Assembly: GCF_018603905.1 (NCBI RefSeq)
Contig: NZ_JAHFZZ010000016.1
Span: forward strand, 124,001 to 188,000
Source: Nonomuraea sp. NEAU-A123
Lineage (GTDB): Bacteria > Actinomycetota > Actinomycetes > Streptosporangiales > Streptosporangiaceae
DNA length: 64,000 bases
Direction of reading: 5' to 3'
Part shown: piece by piece, positions 32,421-40,613 of the stretch
How positions within the stretch are numbered: the first letter of the stretch is position 1
Layout: every line of letters begins with the position of its first letter
Made by a program: the position numbers and the translations under genes
The notes under the pieces: model-generated
The model's input: the letters and a program-made list of their open reading frames with translations, nothing else
Told to the model about the DNA's origin: nothing
The model's database searches: none

Positions 32421-34184
32421 CTAGCCCGTCGTGATGAAGCCGTCCGGGTTCACCACCACCGGCGACTCCAGGTAGAGGCCGCGGTACTCGTCCTGGATGC
32501 CGCTGTTGTGGATCTGGATGGCCAGCGGGCCGACCTGCCCGGCGGTGGTGTCCTTGAACGCCAGCACCTCGACCGCCGTACACGTGGGCGCGCTCGCGGT
32601 GAGCGGGCAGCAGGCCATCCTGGCCTGGCCGGTGCTCTGGTTGGCCACGAGCTCGCACTGGCTCCAGTTGTGGATGTCCCACTTGGTGTGCGGGAACTGG
32701 GTGAACAGGCTGCCGCCGCCGTTGTTGTGGCCGGGGCGGTAGTCCCAGTGGCCGCCGTTGGGCGGCTGGAACTGGATGGCGCTGAGGGCGTCCCTGATCG
32801 GCGTGGTGGTGCCCCAGATCAGCACGGTCGGCGCGTGGTCGCCCGACACCTGCCGGACGTTGAAGATCCAGCGGAAGGTGCCGGTCTGCTGCTTGTTGTA
32901 GTAGATCCAGCCCCTGCCTGCCGTACCGGTGCCGTGGATGGCGCCGCTCTTCACGGTCCAGCCGGCCGCCGCGTGCGGGGTCCAGCCGTCCAGCGTGGTG
33001 CCGTCGAACATGGAGACCAGATAGGGGTCGCCGTACGGGTTCTGCGCGACGGCGGTGTGCACGGTGAGATCGGGGCTCGGCGGCGAGAGGTTGCCGGCCG
33101 CGTCCCGCGCGACGACGTGGATGACGTGGTCGGCATCGGCGCTCAGGCCCGTACAGGTGCCCGTGGTGGTCTGTCCCGAGACGGTGCCGCACGCCCGCCC
33201 GTCGCCGAACAGGTCGTAGAAGGCGACGCCCACGTCATCGGCCGAGGCGGCCCAGGTCACCGTGACGCTCGCCGAGGTGATGTCCGTCTGGCTCGGCTGA
33301 CCGGGTGCCGTGGGCGGGTGGGAGTCGATGGGCCCGGAGACGGTGAGCTTGTCGAGGTTGGGCCCGCCGGCGGCGCCCGTGGCGGTCGCCCTGACCGTGT
33401 TCGTCCCGGCGTTCAGCGAAGCGGTGATGGCGAGGTCCGCCCAGGTGTCCCAGTTCGCCGTGGGGTTGAACGCCTGGCCCGCGGCGACCACGGTCCCGTT
33501 GACCGAGATGTCCAGGGGGCGGTTGGCCGTCGTCCCGTTGGCGTAGCGCAGGGTCAGGGTCGTCCTGGCCGCCTCGGGCGCGTTCACCGTCCACTCGACG
33601 TAGCCGCCCGTCGTGTTGACGTAGTCGACGAAGCCGGTGCCGGTGAAGCCGGTGTGGTTGCTCGCCACCGCCGCCTGGGAGAGTAGGGCCGTTTCGGCCT
33701 GGTAGGCGATGTCCTGGGTGCTGGACGGAGTGACGTCGAGGAAGTCCAGGTTGGGGTTGCCGTTGGCCGTGGTCGCGGTGATCCTGACCGAGTTGGCGCC
33801 CGCCTGCAGCGTCGCGGTGAGGGTGGTGGTGGCCCAGGTGTCCCAGTTCCCCGTGCCGTTGAACGCCTGGCCGGTGGCGATGGCCGTGCCGTTGACCGTG
33901 ATGGTGGCGGGACGGTTGGTGGTGGTGCCGTTCGCGTAGCGCAGGGCGAGGGTCGCGGGACCGGCCGATGGGGCGGTGACGGCGAACTCCAGGTAACTGC
34001 CCGAGACGTTGTCGCCGTTGACGTAGCCGGTGCCGGAGAAGCCCGTGTGCGTGGTCTCCAGGACGCCCTTGGAGATCGTGGCGGCTTCCGCCTCGTAGCG
34101 GGTGGGCGCGGCCTGCGCTATACCTCCGATCAATATCGTTGCCAGCAGGGTTAACATGGCTAAGACAGGCACCGTTCTGGACAT
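32421..34184 (-). CDS. Secreted CBM-CBM-FnIII-DUF1080 carbohydrate-active protein
   Basis: The 587-residue protein has a signal peptide (1-25, ending AQA). Two CBM6/35-type beta-sandwich modules follow at about 27-151 and 158-286; each begins with an YEAEAA or YQAETA strand and contains HTGF(S/T)GTG(Y/F)V and LRYANGTT. A fibronectin III domain covers about 292-382 (PTAPGQPSQTDITSASVTVTWAASADDVG). The C-terminal 190 residues are a DUF1080/LamG-like domain (SMFDGTTLDGWT, GWIYYNKQQTGTF, QFQPPNGGHWDY). DUF1080 enzymes include 3-keto-glycoside hydrolases, but this member could be only a binding protein. It converges on the LPMO gene. The start lies just downstream of an AT-rich partial palindrome. 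Confidence 0.85.
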   Translation of the reverse strand: MSRTVPVLAMLTLLATILIGGIAQAAPTRYEAEAATISKGVLETTHTGFSGTGYVNGDNVSGSYLEFAVTAPSAGPATLALRYANGTTTNRPATITVNGTAIATGQAFNGTGNWDTWATTTLTATLQAGANSVRITATTANGNPNLDFLDVTPSSTQDIAYQAETALLSQAAVASNHTGFTGTGFVDYVNTTGGYVEWTVNAPEAARTTLTLRYANGTTANRPLDISVNGTVVAAGQAFNPTANWDTWADLAITASLNAGTNTVRATATGAAGGPNLDKLTVSGPIDSHPPTAPGQPSQTDITSASVTVTWAASADDVGVAFYDLFGDGRACGTVSGQTTTGTCTGLSADADHVIHVVARDAAGNLSPPSPDLTVHTAVAQNPYGDPYLVSMFDGTTLDGWTPHAAAGWTVKSGAIHGTGTAGRGWIYYNKQQTGTFRWIFNVRQVSGDHAPTVLIWGTTTPIRDALSAIQFQPPNGGHWDYRPGHNNGGGSLFTQFPHTKWDIHNWSQCELVANQSTGQARMACCPLTASAPTCTAVEVLAFKDTTAGQVGPLAIQIHNSGIQDEYRGLYLESPVVVNPDGFITTG

Positions 34185-34211
34185 GGCGCAGCTCCCTGTG
34201 ACGTGCGCTCG

Positions 34212-34229
34212 TTAATAAACTTTCCTAAT
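34212..34229 (-). promoter_or_regulatory. AT-rich partial palindrome upstream of the CBM gene
   Basis: This stretch reads TTAATAAACTTTCCTAAT on the plus strand; the half-sites TTAATAAA and TTAGGAAA (opposite strand) are near-inverted copies around a central C. It lies 28-45 bases upstream of the CBM gene's ATG and is far more A/T-rich than its surroundings. It is a candidate operator for a sugar-responsive repressor, possibly overlapping the promoter. Confidence 0.4.
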
Positions 34230-34324
34230 ATTTCTCGATATGACCACCGGCAGCCAGGCGAGTCAATAGGTCGGATGTGTTCTCTTGGCGAACCCTGTGG
34301 AACGGGATGGAACGCCTTTAAGAC

Positions 34325-35335
34325 ATGGAACTGCGGACACGCTTCACCGACGCGTACGGTCTGACCACCCCGATCGCGCAGGCCGGCATGGCGTTCGTCG
34401 GAGGGCTGCCGGAGCTGGCGATCGCGGTGAGCAATGCCGGGGCGCTGGGGTCGCTCGGGGTGGGACTGATGCCGGCCGACGCCATGGTCGAGACCATCGC
34501 CGCGGTACGAGCCGACACGACCGGGCCGCTCAACGTCAACCTCATCACCCCCTTCGCCAAGCCCGAGCAGATCGACGCGATCTGCGCGGCCGGTGTCGCG
34601 GTGGCGTCGTTCCACTGGGGGCATCCGCCGACGAGCTTCGTCCGCCAGTTGCACAGCGCGGGCGTGCGGGTCTTCGAGCAGGTCGGGTCGGTGGACGACG
34701 CCAAGTGGGCGGTGGACGACGGCGTGGACGTGGTGGTGGCGCAGGGGCTGGAGGCGGGCGGGCACAACTACGCGACGCTGCCGACGTTCGCGCTGGTCCC
34801 GCTGGTGGTCGACGCGGTCGCCCCGGCGCTGGTCCTGGCCTCCGGGGGGATCGCGGACGGCCGGGGGCTGGCCGCCGCGCTCATGCTCGGGGCCGACGGC
34901 GCCTGGATCGGTACGCGGCTGGCGGCCACGGCCGAGTCGGCGGCGCACGAAGGCTACAAGAGCCGGCTGGTGGCGGCGCGGGGCACCGACACCGCGCGCA
35001 CCCAGGTGTTCGGCCCGGAGATCCCCCAGTTCAACCCGATGCGGGTGCTGCGTAACCGGGTGGTCCGCGAGTGGCACAACCGGGCGGACGAGGTGCCGCG
35101 CGACACCTCGGGCCTGGAGGTCATCGGGCACACGACGCTCAACGGGGAGCGGGTGGACATGCGCAGGTTCTCCTCCCTGGTGCCGATGCGCGGCCTGACC
35201 ACCGGCGATCTGGAAGAGATGGCGCTGCTCGCGGGGCAGGGCGTGGGCCTGGTCGACTCGATCGAACCGGCGGCCACGGTGATCGAGACGATCACCGCGC
35301 AGGCCCGCGCCACGCTCGCCCGTTACCGCGAATAA
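34325..35335 (+). CDS. Nitronate monooxygenase-like FMN enzyme
   Basis: The 336-residue protein is an NMO/2-nitropropane dioxygenase-type TIM barrel: TPIAQAGMAFVGGLPELAIAVSNAGALGSLG opens it, with VNLITPF and VASFHWGHPP in the FMN site. AQGLEAGGHNY carries the conserved AGGH with the catalytic His, and VLASGGIADGRGLAAALMLGADGAWIGTR is the phosphate-binding region. Members oxidise alkyl nitronates using FMN and O2. The C-terminal 80 residues are a typical helical extension. It is divergent from the CBM gene; no ribosome site is striking at the ATG. Confidence 0.88.
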   Translation: MELRTRFTDAYGLTTPIAQAGMAFVGGLPELAIAVSNAGALGSLGVGLMPADAMVETIAAVRADTTGPLNVNLITPFAKPEQIDAICAAGVAVASFHWGHPPTSFVRQLHSAGVRVFEQVGSVDDAKWAVDDGVDVVVAQGLEAGGHNYATLPTFALVPLVVDAVAPALVLASGGIADGRGLAAALMLGADGAWIGTRLAATAESAAHEGYKSRLVAARGTDTARTQVFGPEIPQFNPMRVLRNRVVREWHNRADEVPRDTSGLEVIGHTTLNGERVDMRRFSSLVPMRGLTTGDLEEMALLAGQGVGLVDSIEPAATVIETITAQARATLARYRE

Positions 35336-35350
35336 CCCGGCGAACCGTGG

Positions 35351-36607
35351 TCACCAGTTGGCGGGCAGTCCCGGCGTGGTCGCGGGCAGGGCGTGGCCGG
35401 GCGGGTGGATGACGTACACGATGCCGCCGCTGCTGGAGCTGCGGAGCCAGATGTTCTCGAAGTCGGCCCGCGGATAGACGTGCCGTACGACGTCGTTGGA
35501 GGCGGAGGCGGGGTCGTTGGCGATCACGTCACCGGTGGCGGTGAAGCCGACGATCACCATGATGTGCCCGTTGGTGCCGTATCCGGCGCCCGGCAGCTCG
35601 CCCTTCTTGAAGGACTGCGAGGTGATCACCGGGATTCCGGCGCTGATCAGCCGCTCCAGCTCGGTCAGCGACCGCAGGCGGGTGATGAAGCCGTCCAGGC
35701 CGTAGCGTCCGGCGTAGGCGGTGTTGAACGGCCAGTTGCCCGCGCCCTGGTAGGCGTGGTCGTAGGAGTAGCGGGCGGCGTAGTCGACCTCCGGGTTGGG
35801 GTCGGCCGGATCGACCCAGGAGGTGTCCTGCGCGCTGGGCCACTTGCCCCAGTAGCCGAGGACCATCGTGGTCGAGGTCGGGCTGCACCAGGCCTGACCG
35901 CCACCGTCCCATTCCGGGTAGTGGCCTTCGTGCACGTTCTGGGAGCGGCGCGGCACGGTCAGCTCGGTGCCCCACGCGCCGCCGCCCGGGCTGACCGGCA
36001 CGGTCTTGCGCTCGGGCACGTTCGAGGCCATCGCCCCCAGCGTCCGTACGGTCGGCGTCACGGCGGAGCCCGGCGTCCGGTAGAGGGTGAGGCGTAGCTG
36101 GTAGGCGTTGATCTGCTTGCCCGTCGCCGCGACGAACGTGTCGACGGAGACGCTGCCGTCGGCGTCGGCCTGACCGGGCACCGAGGTGCGGCGGATGTCG
36201 TCCTCCCCGTACGCCCAGCGGCCGAGCACGTACCACTTGGTCAGCCCGGCCGCGTGCCGGCCGCGGGCCTCGACCTGCAGCCAGCTCCCCGCCGGGACGT
36301 CGGCGGTCCAGGACGCGATCAGCTGGGTGGCGGCGAAGTCGATCGTCCGCTCCGGGCCGGTCCAGCGGGCGTACTCCCAGCTCTTGGTGCCGAGCGCGTC
36401 GGTATAGGTGGTGGTGCCGACCGCGGCGGCGAACGACAGGCCGTCGCCGGAGGCCATCCCCTCAGCCGTACCGGAGGCGAAATCGGCTCGTTGATAGACG
36501 ACGTTCACCGTGGCCGCCTCGGGTCGCGTGGCGGCGAGACCGGGCGCGGGAGCGGCCAGGGTCGCGGAAACCAGGACGGTGGAGAGTAAGACGGTCAGCG
36601 CGCGCAT
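35351..36607 (-). CDS. Secreted C39-like cysteine peptidase
   Basis: The 418-residue protein has a signal peptide (about 1-26), a beta-rich N-terminal domain (about 33-195) and a C-terminal papain-like domain of the Peptidase_C39_2 type. The catalytic Cys241 is in GQAWCSPTSTTMVLGYWG, His348 in NGHIMVIVGF and Asp365 in ANDPAS. This triad order is intact. Members of this group are secreted peptidases with unknown natural substrates; the N-terminal domain may bind the wall or a substrate. The ATG at 36607 follows AAGGTGGG; an upstream in-frame start lacks a site. The gene converges on the NMO gene, with 15 bases between stops. Confidence 0.85.
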   Translation of the reverse strand: MRALTVLLSTVLVSATLAAPAPGLAATRPEAATVNVVYQRADFASGTAEGMASGDGLSFAAAVGTTTYTDALGTKSWEYARWTGPERTIDFAATQLIASWTADVPAGSWLQVEARGRHAAGLTKWYVLGRWAYGEDDIRRTSVPGQADADGSVSVDTFVAATGKQINAYQLRLTLYRTPGSAVTPTVRTLGAMASNVPERKTVPVSPGGGAWGTELTVPRRSQNVHEGHYPEWDGGGQAWCSPTSTTMVLGYWGKWPSAQDTSWVDPADPNPEVDYAARYSYDHAYQGAGNWPFNTAYAGRYGLDGFITRLRSLTELERLISAGIPVITSQSFKKGELPGAGYGTNGHIMVIVGFTATGDVIANDPASASNDVVRHVYPRADFENIWLRSSSSGGIVYVIHPPGHALPATTPGLPANW

Positions 36608-36708
36608 GAACCCACCTTGCTTGAACGGCGCTCGATGCGGCAGACAGTAGACATAGAGTGCATTCCACACATCGGAAAATCTACGTACGCGCCGCCCGCC
36701 GGTTCGGC

Positions 36709-37908
36709 TCAGGCGCGCAGGGCGGCCCGGCGCTCCAGCCGGGGCAGCCGCATGGTGACGGTCAGACCGCCCTCCGGCCGCGCCTCGGCGGTGACCGTGC
36801 CACCGTGCGCGTCGACGATGGCCCGGACGATCGACAGTCCCAGCCCCGCGCCGCGAGCCGACCGGATCCGGTCGCCCTGCAGCCGGCGGAACGGCTCGAA
36901 CAGGTCGTCCACCTCGTACGGCGGGACAGGCGTCCCGGTGTTCTCCACCACGACGACCGCCTCGTCACCCTCCTCACGCAGGCGCAGCCACACGTCACCG
37001 TCGCGGACGTTGTACTTGATCGCGTTCTCCAGCAGGTTGTACACGCACCGCTCCAGCAGGAGCGGGTCACCCGTCGCGAGAGCGGCGCGCAGGTCCTGGT
37101 GGAGGGTGACCGGCCGCTTGCGGGGTTGCAGGTCGAGCTGCTCCTCCACGGCCCGGACCACCTGGCGCAGGTCGATGCTCTTGCGGATGGCGAGCTCCTG
37201 CTCCGACTGCGCGAGCAGCAGCAGGCCCTCGATCAACCGCTCGTAACGGGCGTTGGTGCCCAGCAGCGCCCGGGCCAGCGCCTTGAGATCCGGCGACGCA
37301 GCCGGCTCCTCCAGCGACACCTCCAGAATCGTCCGGTTGATCGCCAACGGCGTCCGCAACTCATGCGAGGCATTGCCGATGAACCTGCGCTGCGCCTCGA
37401 ACACCCGATGCAACCGATCCAGCATCGCGTCGAACGTATCGGCCAGCCGCTTGACCTCATCATGCGGACCCCGCAACCCGATCCGCTCATGCAACGTGCT
37501 CTCCGACAACCGCCGCGCCGTCTCGGTCACCCGATCCAACGGCCGCAACGCCCGATCGGCCATCAAGTAACCGAGCACGAACGCGATGATCCCGATCAGG
37601 ATCATGATGACGAGCGAGGACCGCAGCATCTCGTCGAGCACGCCGTCCGCCCGCGCCTTGACGTTGACCCGCTCGAGGAACACCTCGCCCTTGACCGCGT
37701 CCCCCGGCACACCCTCGGCTCTCTCGCCGCTGATCATCCTGGGTCCCGGGGAGAACTGCTGGTCCAGCGCCTGCCCGGTGATCAGGTACGTCGACCAGAG
37801 CAGCAGCGAGCCGGCGACGAAGAACGAGCAGCCGTACAGGAGCGTGAGCCGCATCCGGAGCCCCAGCCGGTTCCACGGGAGTACCCGGCCCCAGGCCCGC
37901 TCTTTCAC
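36709..37908 (-). CDS. Orphan sensor histidine kinase, HAMP/HisKA type
   Basis: The 399-residue protein has an N-terminal membrane helix (about 20-44), a short external loop (about 45-95), a second helix (about 98-118), HAMP (about 119-170, ALRPLDRVTETARRL), HisKA with His182 in GNASHELRTPLAI, and HATPase with YNLLENAIKYN (N box), VVVENTGTPVP (G1) and RGAGLGLSIVRAIVDAHGG (G2). The external sensor is only about 50 residues, so it may sense membrane state. No response regulator gene is adjacent; the gene 43 bases upstream is the DNA repair gene. GTG at 37908 has GGAAGGGG upstream; ATG at 37938 is the longer alternative without a site. Confidence 0.9.
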   Translation of the reverse strand: MKERAWGRVLPWNRLGLRMRLTLLYGCSFFVAGSLLLWSTYLITGQALDQQFSPGPRMISGERAEGVPGDAVKGEVFLERVNVKARADGVLDEMLRSSLVIMILIGIIAFVLGYLMADRALRPLDRVTETARRLSESTLHERIGLRGPHDEVKRLADTFDAMLDRLHRVFEAQRRFIGNASHELRTPLAINRTILEVSLEEPAASPDLKALARALLGTNARYERLIEGLLLLAQSEQELAIRKSIDLRQVVRAVEEQLDLQPRKRPVTLHQDLRAALATGDPLLLERCVYNLLENAIKYNVRDGDVWLRLREEGDEAVVVVENTGTPVPPYEVDDLFEPFRRLQGDRIRSARGAGLGLSIVRAIVDAHGGTVTAEARPEGGLTVTMRLPRLERRAALRA

Positions 37909-37951
37909 GACAAGACCCCTTCCGGTCCCGTCGAGCATGGCCGATCAGGTG

Positions 37952-39253
37952 TTAGGTGCGGGTAAGGGGGAGGCTGTCGCCGTGGGCCATCAGGTGGACC
38001 GCCGCCAGGGCCGACCACGGCCGCCACTGCCCGGCGTCCGACGGGTGGAGACCGAGGTCCGCGAGCGCCGCGCCGAGCGACGGGTCGGCCGCCGGGAACG
38101 CCTCGCGCCGCCCGAGCCGGAACCCGACCTGGTCGTCCACGTCCGTGCCGTAACCGATGGGTCCCAGCTCGGCGATCGCGGTCGCGTCCGCCTCGGGCAG
38201 GCCGAGCGCGGTGAGGGCGGCCAGGGTCATCGCCTCCAGGGCAGGGAAGGTATGGGTCAGGCCGCCGGGCAGCCCGGCCACGGGTGTGCCCAGCCCTGTC
38301 ACGATCGCCGCCATCCAGCGGGCCGCTCCCCCGGGAGCGTGGTCAAGCAGCGCCCGTACGCCGAGCTCGTACGGGCTCCACACGCCCGGCACGACCAGCC
38401 CGGGACGCTTGCGTACCAGCGGGCCGAGCAGCGGATCGGCGGAGAGGGCGGCGATCCCGGCGGAGTGGTCGGTGTCGATGCCGAGCAGCCGCCCCACCTG
38501 GTCCACCACGTGGATCAGGCCCTCCCAGTACGGCAGGTGGGCGCGCAGCAGGAGGTTCCCTTCGCCGTGGGGTGAGATCTCCAGGACTCCGGGGGCGCCG
38601 TCCACGGTGACCGTGCGCCGGTAGGTGTCGCCCTCGATCGCCTCGACTCCAGGCGTGGCCCGTACCGCGAGGAAGGTCCGTACGGCGTCCCAGTCGTAGC
38701 CCGGCAGGACCGGCAGCCGCAGCGCGAGCCCGCCGTCGGCGACGAGCCGGTCGGCGCGGCGCCGACGCGCGCGTAGCTCGGTCGGCGACGCGCGGAACAC
38801 CTCCCGCATGATCCGGTTGAACTGCCGCAGGCTCCCGAATCCCGACGCGAAGGCGATGTCGAGGGCCGTGAGGTCGGTGTCGTCGAGCAGCCGGCGGGCG
38901 AAGTGCGCCCGCCGCGACCTGGCCAGTTGGTCCGGGCTGGCACCCAGGTGCTTGACGAACAGCCGGCGCAGATGCCGGGGCGACAGGCCGACCCGCTCCG
39001 CCAGCGCCGCCTCCGTGCCATGGTCCAGCACGCCGTCGATGATCAACTGCCACGCCCGGCACACCAGCTCCGGCGCGTCGGAGCCGATGGGCCCGGCCAC
39101 GCGGTAGGGGCGGCAGCGCAGGCAGGCCCGGAACCCGGCGGCCTCGGCGGCGGCGGCCAGCTCGAAGGTCCGGTTGTTCTTGGCCAGCGGCTTCGCGCCG
39201 CACCCGGGCCGGCAGTAGATGCCGGTGGTGACGACGGCGGAGTACGTGGTCAT
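37952..39253 (-). CDS. Ada/AlkA-type regulator and DNA glycosylase with atypical glycosylase domain
   Basis: The 433-residue protein has an Ada-type zinc domain (Cys14, Cys18, Cys44, Cys47 in GIYCRPGC and ACLRCRP), an AraC-type HTH (about 65-160, VGLSPRHLRRLFVKHLGASPD and IAFASGFGSLRQFNRIMREVF) and an AlkA-like C-terminus (about 175-430). Cys14 would accept methyl groups from alkylated DNA phosphates and switch the protein into an activator. The glycosylase part retains FPAADPSLGAAL, whose Asp fits the catalytic residue, but the usual helix-hairpin-helix (PGIGPWTA-like) before it is missing. The start at 39253 matches actinobacterial homologues as I recall them; the frame is open much further upstream. 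Confidence 0.85.
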   Translation of the reverse strand: MTTYSAVVTTGIYCRPGCGAKPLAKNNRTFELAAAAEAAGFRACLRCRPYRVAGPIGSDAPELVCRAWQLIIDGVLDHGTEAALAERVGLSPRHLRRLFVKHLGASPDQLARSRRAHFARRLLDDTDLTALDIAFASGFGSLRQFNRIMREVFRASPTELRARRRRADRLVADGGLALRLPVLPGYDWDAVRTFLAVRATPGVEAIEGDTYRRTVTVDGAPGVLEISPHGEGNLLLRAHLPYWEGLIHVVDQVGRLLGIDTDHSAGIAALSADPLLGPLVRKRPGLVVPGVWSPYELGVRALLDHAPGGAARWMAAIVTGLGTPVAGLPGGLTHTFPALEAMTLAALTALGLPEADATAIAELGPIGYGTDVDDQVGFRLGRREAFPAADPSLGAALADLGLHPSDAGQWRPWSALAAVHLMAHGDSLPLTRT

Positions 39254-39296
39254 GGCCCTACATGTACGCCATCGCCCGCGCGACTGCCGTCGAATC

Positions 39297-39310
39297 CGGA
39301 CATATGGCCG
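39297..39310. promoter_or_regulatory. Palindrome between divergent Ada/AlkA and MFS genes
   Basis: A 14-base near-perfect palindrome, CGGACATATGGCCG (one mismatched pair), sits midway between the two divergent starts (39253 and 39345). It could bind the Ada-like regulator or another dimer and control both genes. Confidence 0.35.
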
Positions 39311-39344
39311 AATCTTGGAGACCGCTTTCCGTACGGTCAAAGCC

Positions 39345-40613
39345 GTGACCCTCAACCGGCAGACGCCCGAACCGGGCGGCACCCTCCTGAGAAATCGCGA
39401 CTTCATGCTCTTCTGGACCGGGCAGAGCATCAGCGATCTGGGCGCCGCGGTCACGACGCTGGCGGTGCCGCTCGCGGCCATCACCATGCTCCGCGCCTCG
39501 ACCTTCCAGGTGGGGGTGCTGACCGCCTGCAGCACAGCCGCCTGGCTGGTCATGACACTGCCCGCCGGCATGATCGTCGACCGCGTCACCAAGCGCCCCC
39601 TGATGATCGGCTGCGGCGTGGCACGAGGCGTGGTGGTGGCCTCGGTCCCCGTCGCGGCGGCGCTGGGCAAGCTGACGATCATTCACCTGTTCGCGGTGGC
39701 CTTCCTCGTGGGGTCGATCAATGTCGTGTTCGAGATCGCCGGCCAGAGCTACCTGCCGGTCCTGATGTCGCGGCGGCGGCTCATCGAGGGCAACGGCAAG
39801 ATCGCCACGACCAACGCGGTGGCCGTCGCCGGCGGCCCCTCCCTGGCCGGCGGCCTGATGGCGCTGCTGAACAGCGCGGCACGGGTGATGGTCGTGGACT
39901 GCCTGTCGTACGTGATCGGCATCGTGACCCTGCTGCTGATCCGCAGTCCCGAACCGCGGCCCGCCGACCACGGGGACCGGAGCATGCGCAGGGAGGCGGC
40001 CGAGGGAATCACCTTCGTCCTGCGGCACCCGGTGCTGCGGCGCGTCGTGGCGTGCAGCGCGATCTCCAACCTCTGCGACGCCATGGTCACCACACTCGTC
40101 GTCGTCTTCCTGCTCGGCGATCTCGGCACCGACCCCGCCACGCTCGGGCTGGTGCTGGGGCTGGGCAGTGCCGGCGGGATCGTGGGCGGCGTGCTCGCCA
40201 CGTCGTTCGCGCGCTGGGTGGGCGCGGCTCGGGCGTTATGGGCGGGGAAGCTGTACCTCGGGGGGTTCGCGCTGCTCGTCCCGATGGGCGGGCCCGGCTG
40301 GGGAGTGCTGGCCGTCGCGGCGGGGCTGTTCGCCTCGCGGCTGTCCACTGTCGCGTACAACGTGCTGCAGATCGCCTTCCGGCAGTCGATCTGCCCGCCC
40401 GAGCTGCTCGGGCGGATGAACGCGAGCATCCGGTGGATGATCCGCGGCGCGATGCCGATCGGCGGTCTGCTGGCCGGGATCCTCGGCGCGTGGCTCGGCG
40501 CCCGCGTGACCCTGGCGGTCGCGGTGAGCTGCTCCTGGCTGGCGGTGCTCTGGCTGGTGTTCTCACCGCTGCGGGGGCAGCGGGAGATGCCGGTCACGCC
40601 GGATTGGTCTTGA
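39345..40613 (+). CDS. MFS exporter, EntS/NreB-like
   Basis: The 422-residue protein has 12 predicted membrane helices and the pattern of the MFS_3 (enterobactin exporter-like) group: FMLFWTGQSISDLGAAVTTLAVPLAA in helix 1, PAGMIVDRVTKRPLM as the 2-3 loop motif, and PPELLGRMNASIRWMIRGAMPIGGLL before the last helices. Members export siderophores, macrolides or other drugs. It is divergent from the Ada/AlkA gene, with a palindrome between them. The GTG start at 39345 is chosen to match the family's length; the frame is open to 39219. The last 20 bases overlap the 3' end of the convergent kinase gene. Confidence 0.85.
   Translation: MTLNRQTPEPGGTLLRNRDFMLFWTGQSISDLGAAVTTLAVPLAAITMLRASTFQVGVLTACSTAAWLVMTLPAGMIVDRVTKRPLMIGCGVARGVVVASVPVAAALGKLTIIHLFAVAFLVGSINVVFEIAGQSYLPVLMSRRRLIEGNGKIATTNAVAVAGGPSLAGGLMALLNSAARVMVVDCLSYVIGIVTLLLIRSPEPRPADHGDRSMRREAAEGITFVLRHPVLRRVVACSAISNLCDAMVTTLVVVFLLGDLGTDPATLGLVLGLGSAGGIVGGVLATSFARWVGAARALWAGKLYLGGFALLVPMGGPGWGVLAVAAGLFASRLSTVAYNVLQIAFRQSICPPELLGRMNASIRWMIRGAMPIGGLLAGILGAWLGARVTLAVAVSCSWLAVLWLVFSPLRGQREMPVTPDWS

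Noticed and set aside
32418..33686. 422-codon plus-strand frame opposite the CBM gene
   Set aside because: Repetitive Arg/Val/Gly shadow that mirrors the CBM repeats; no ribosome site and no domain.
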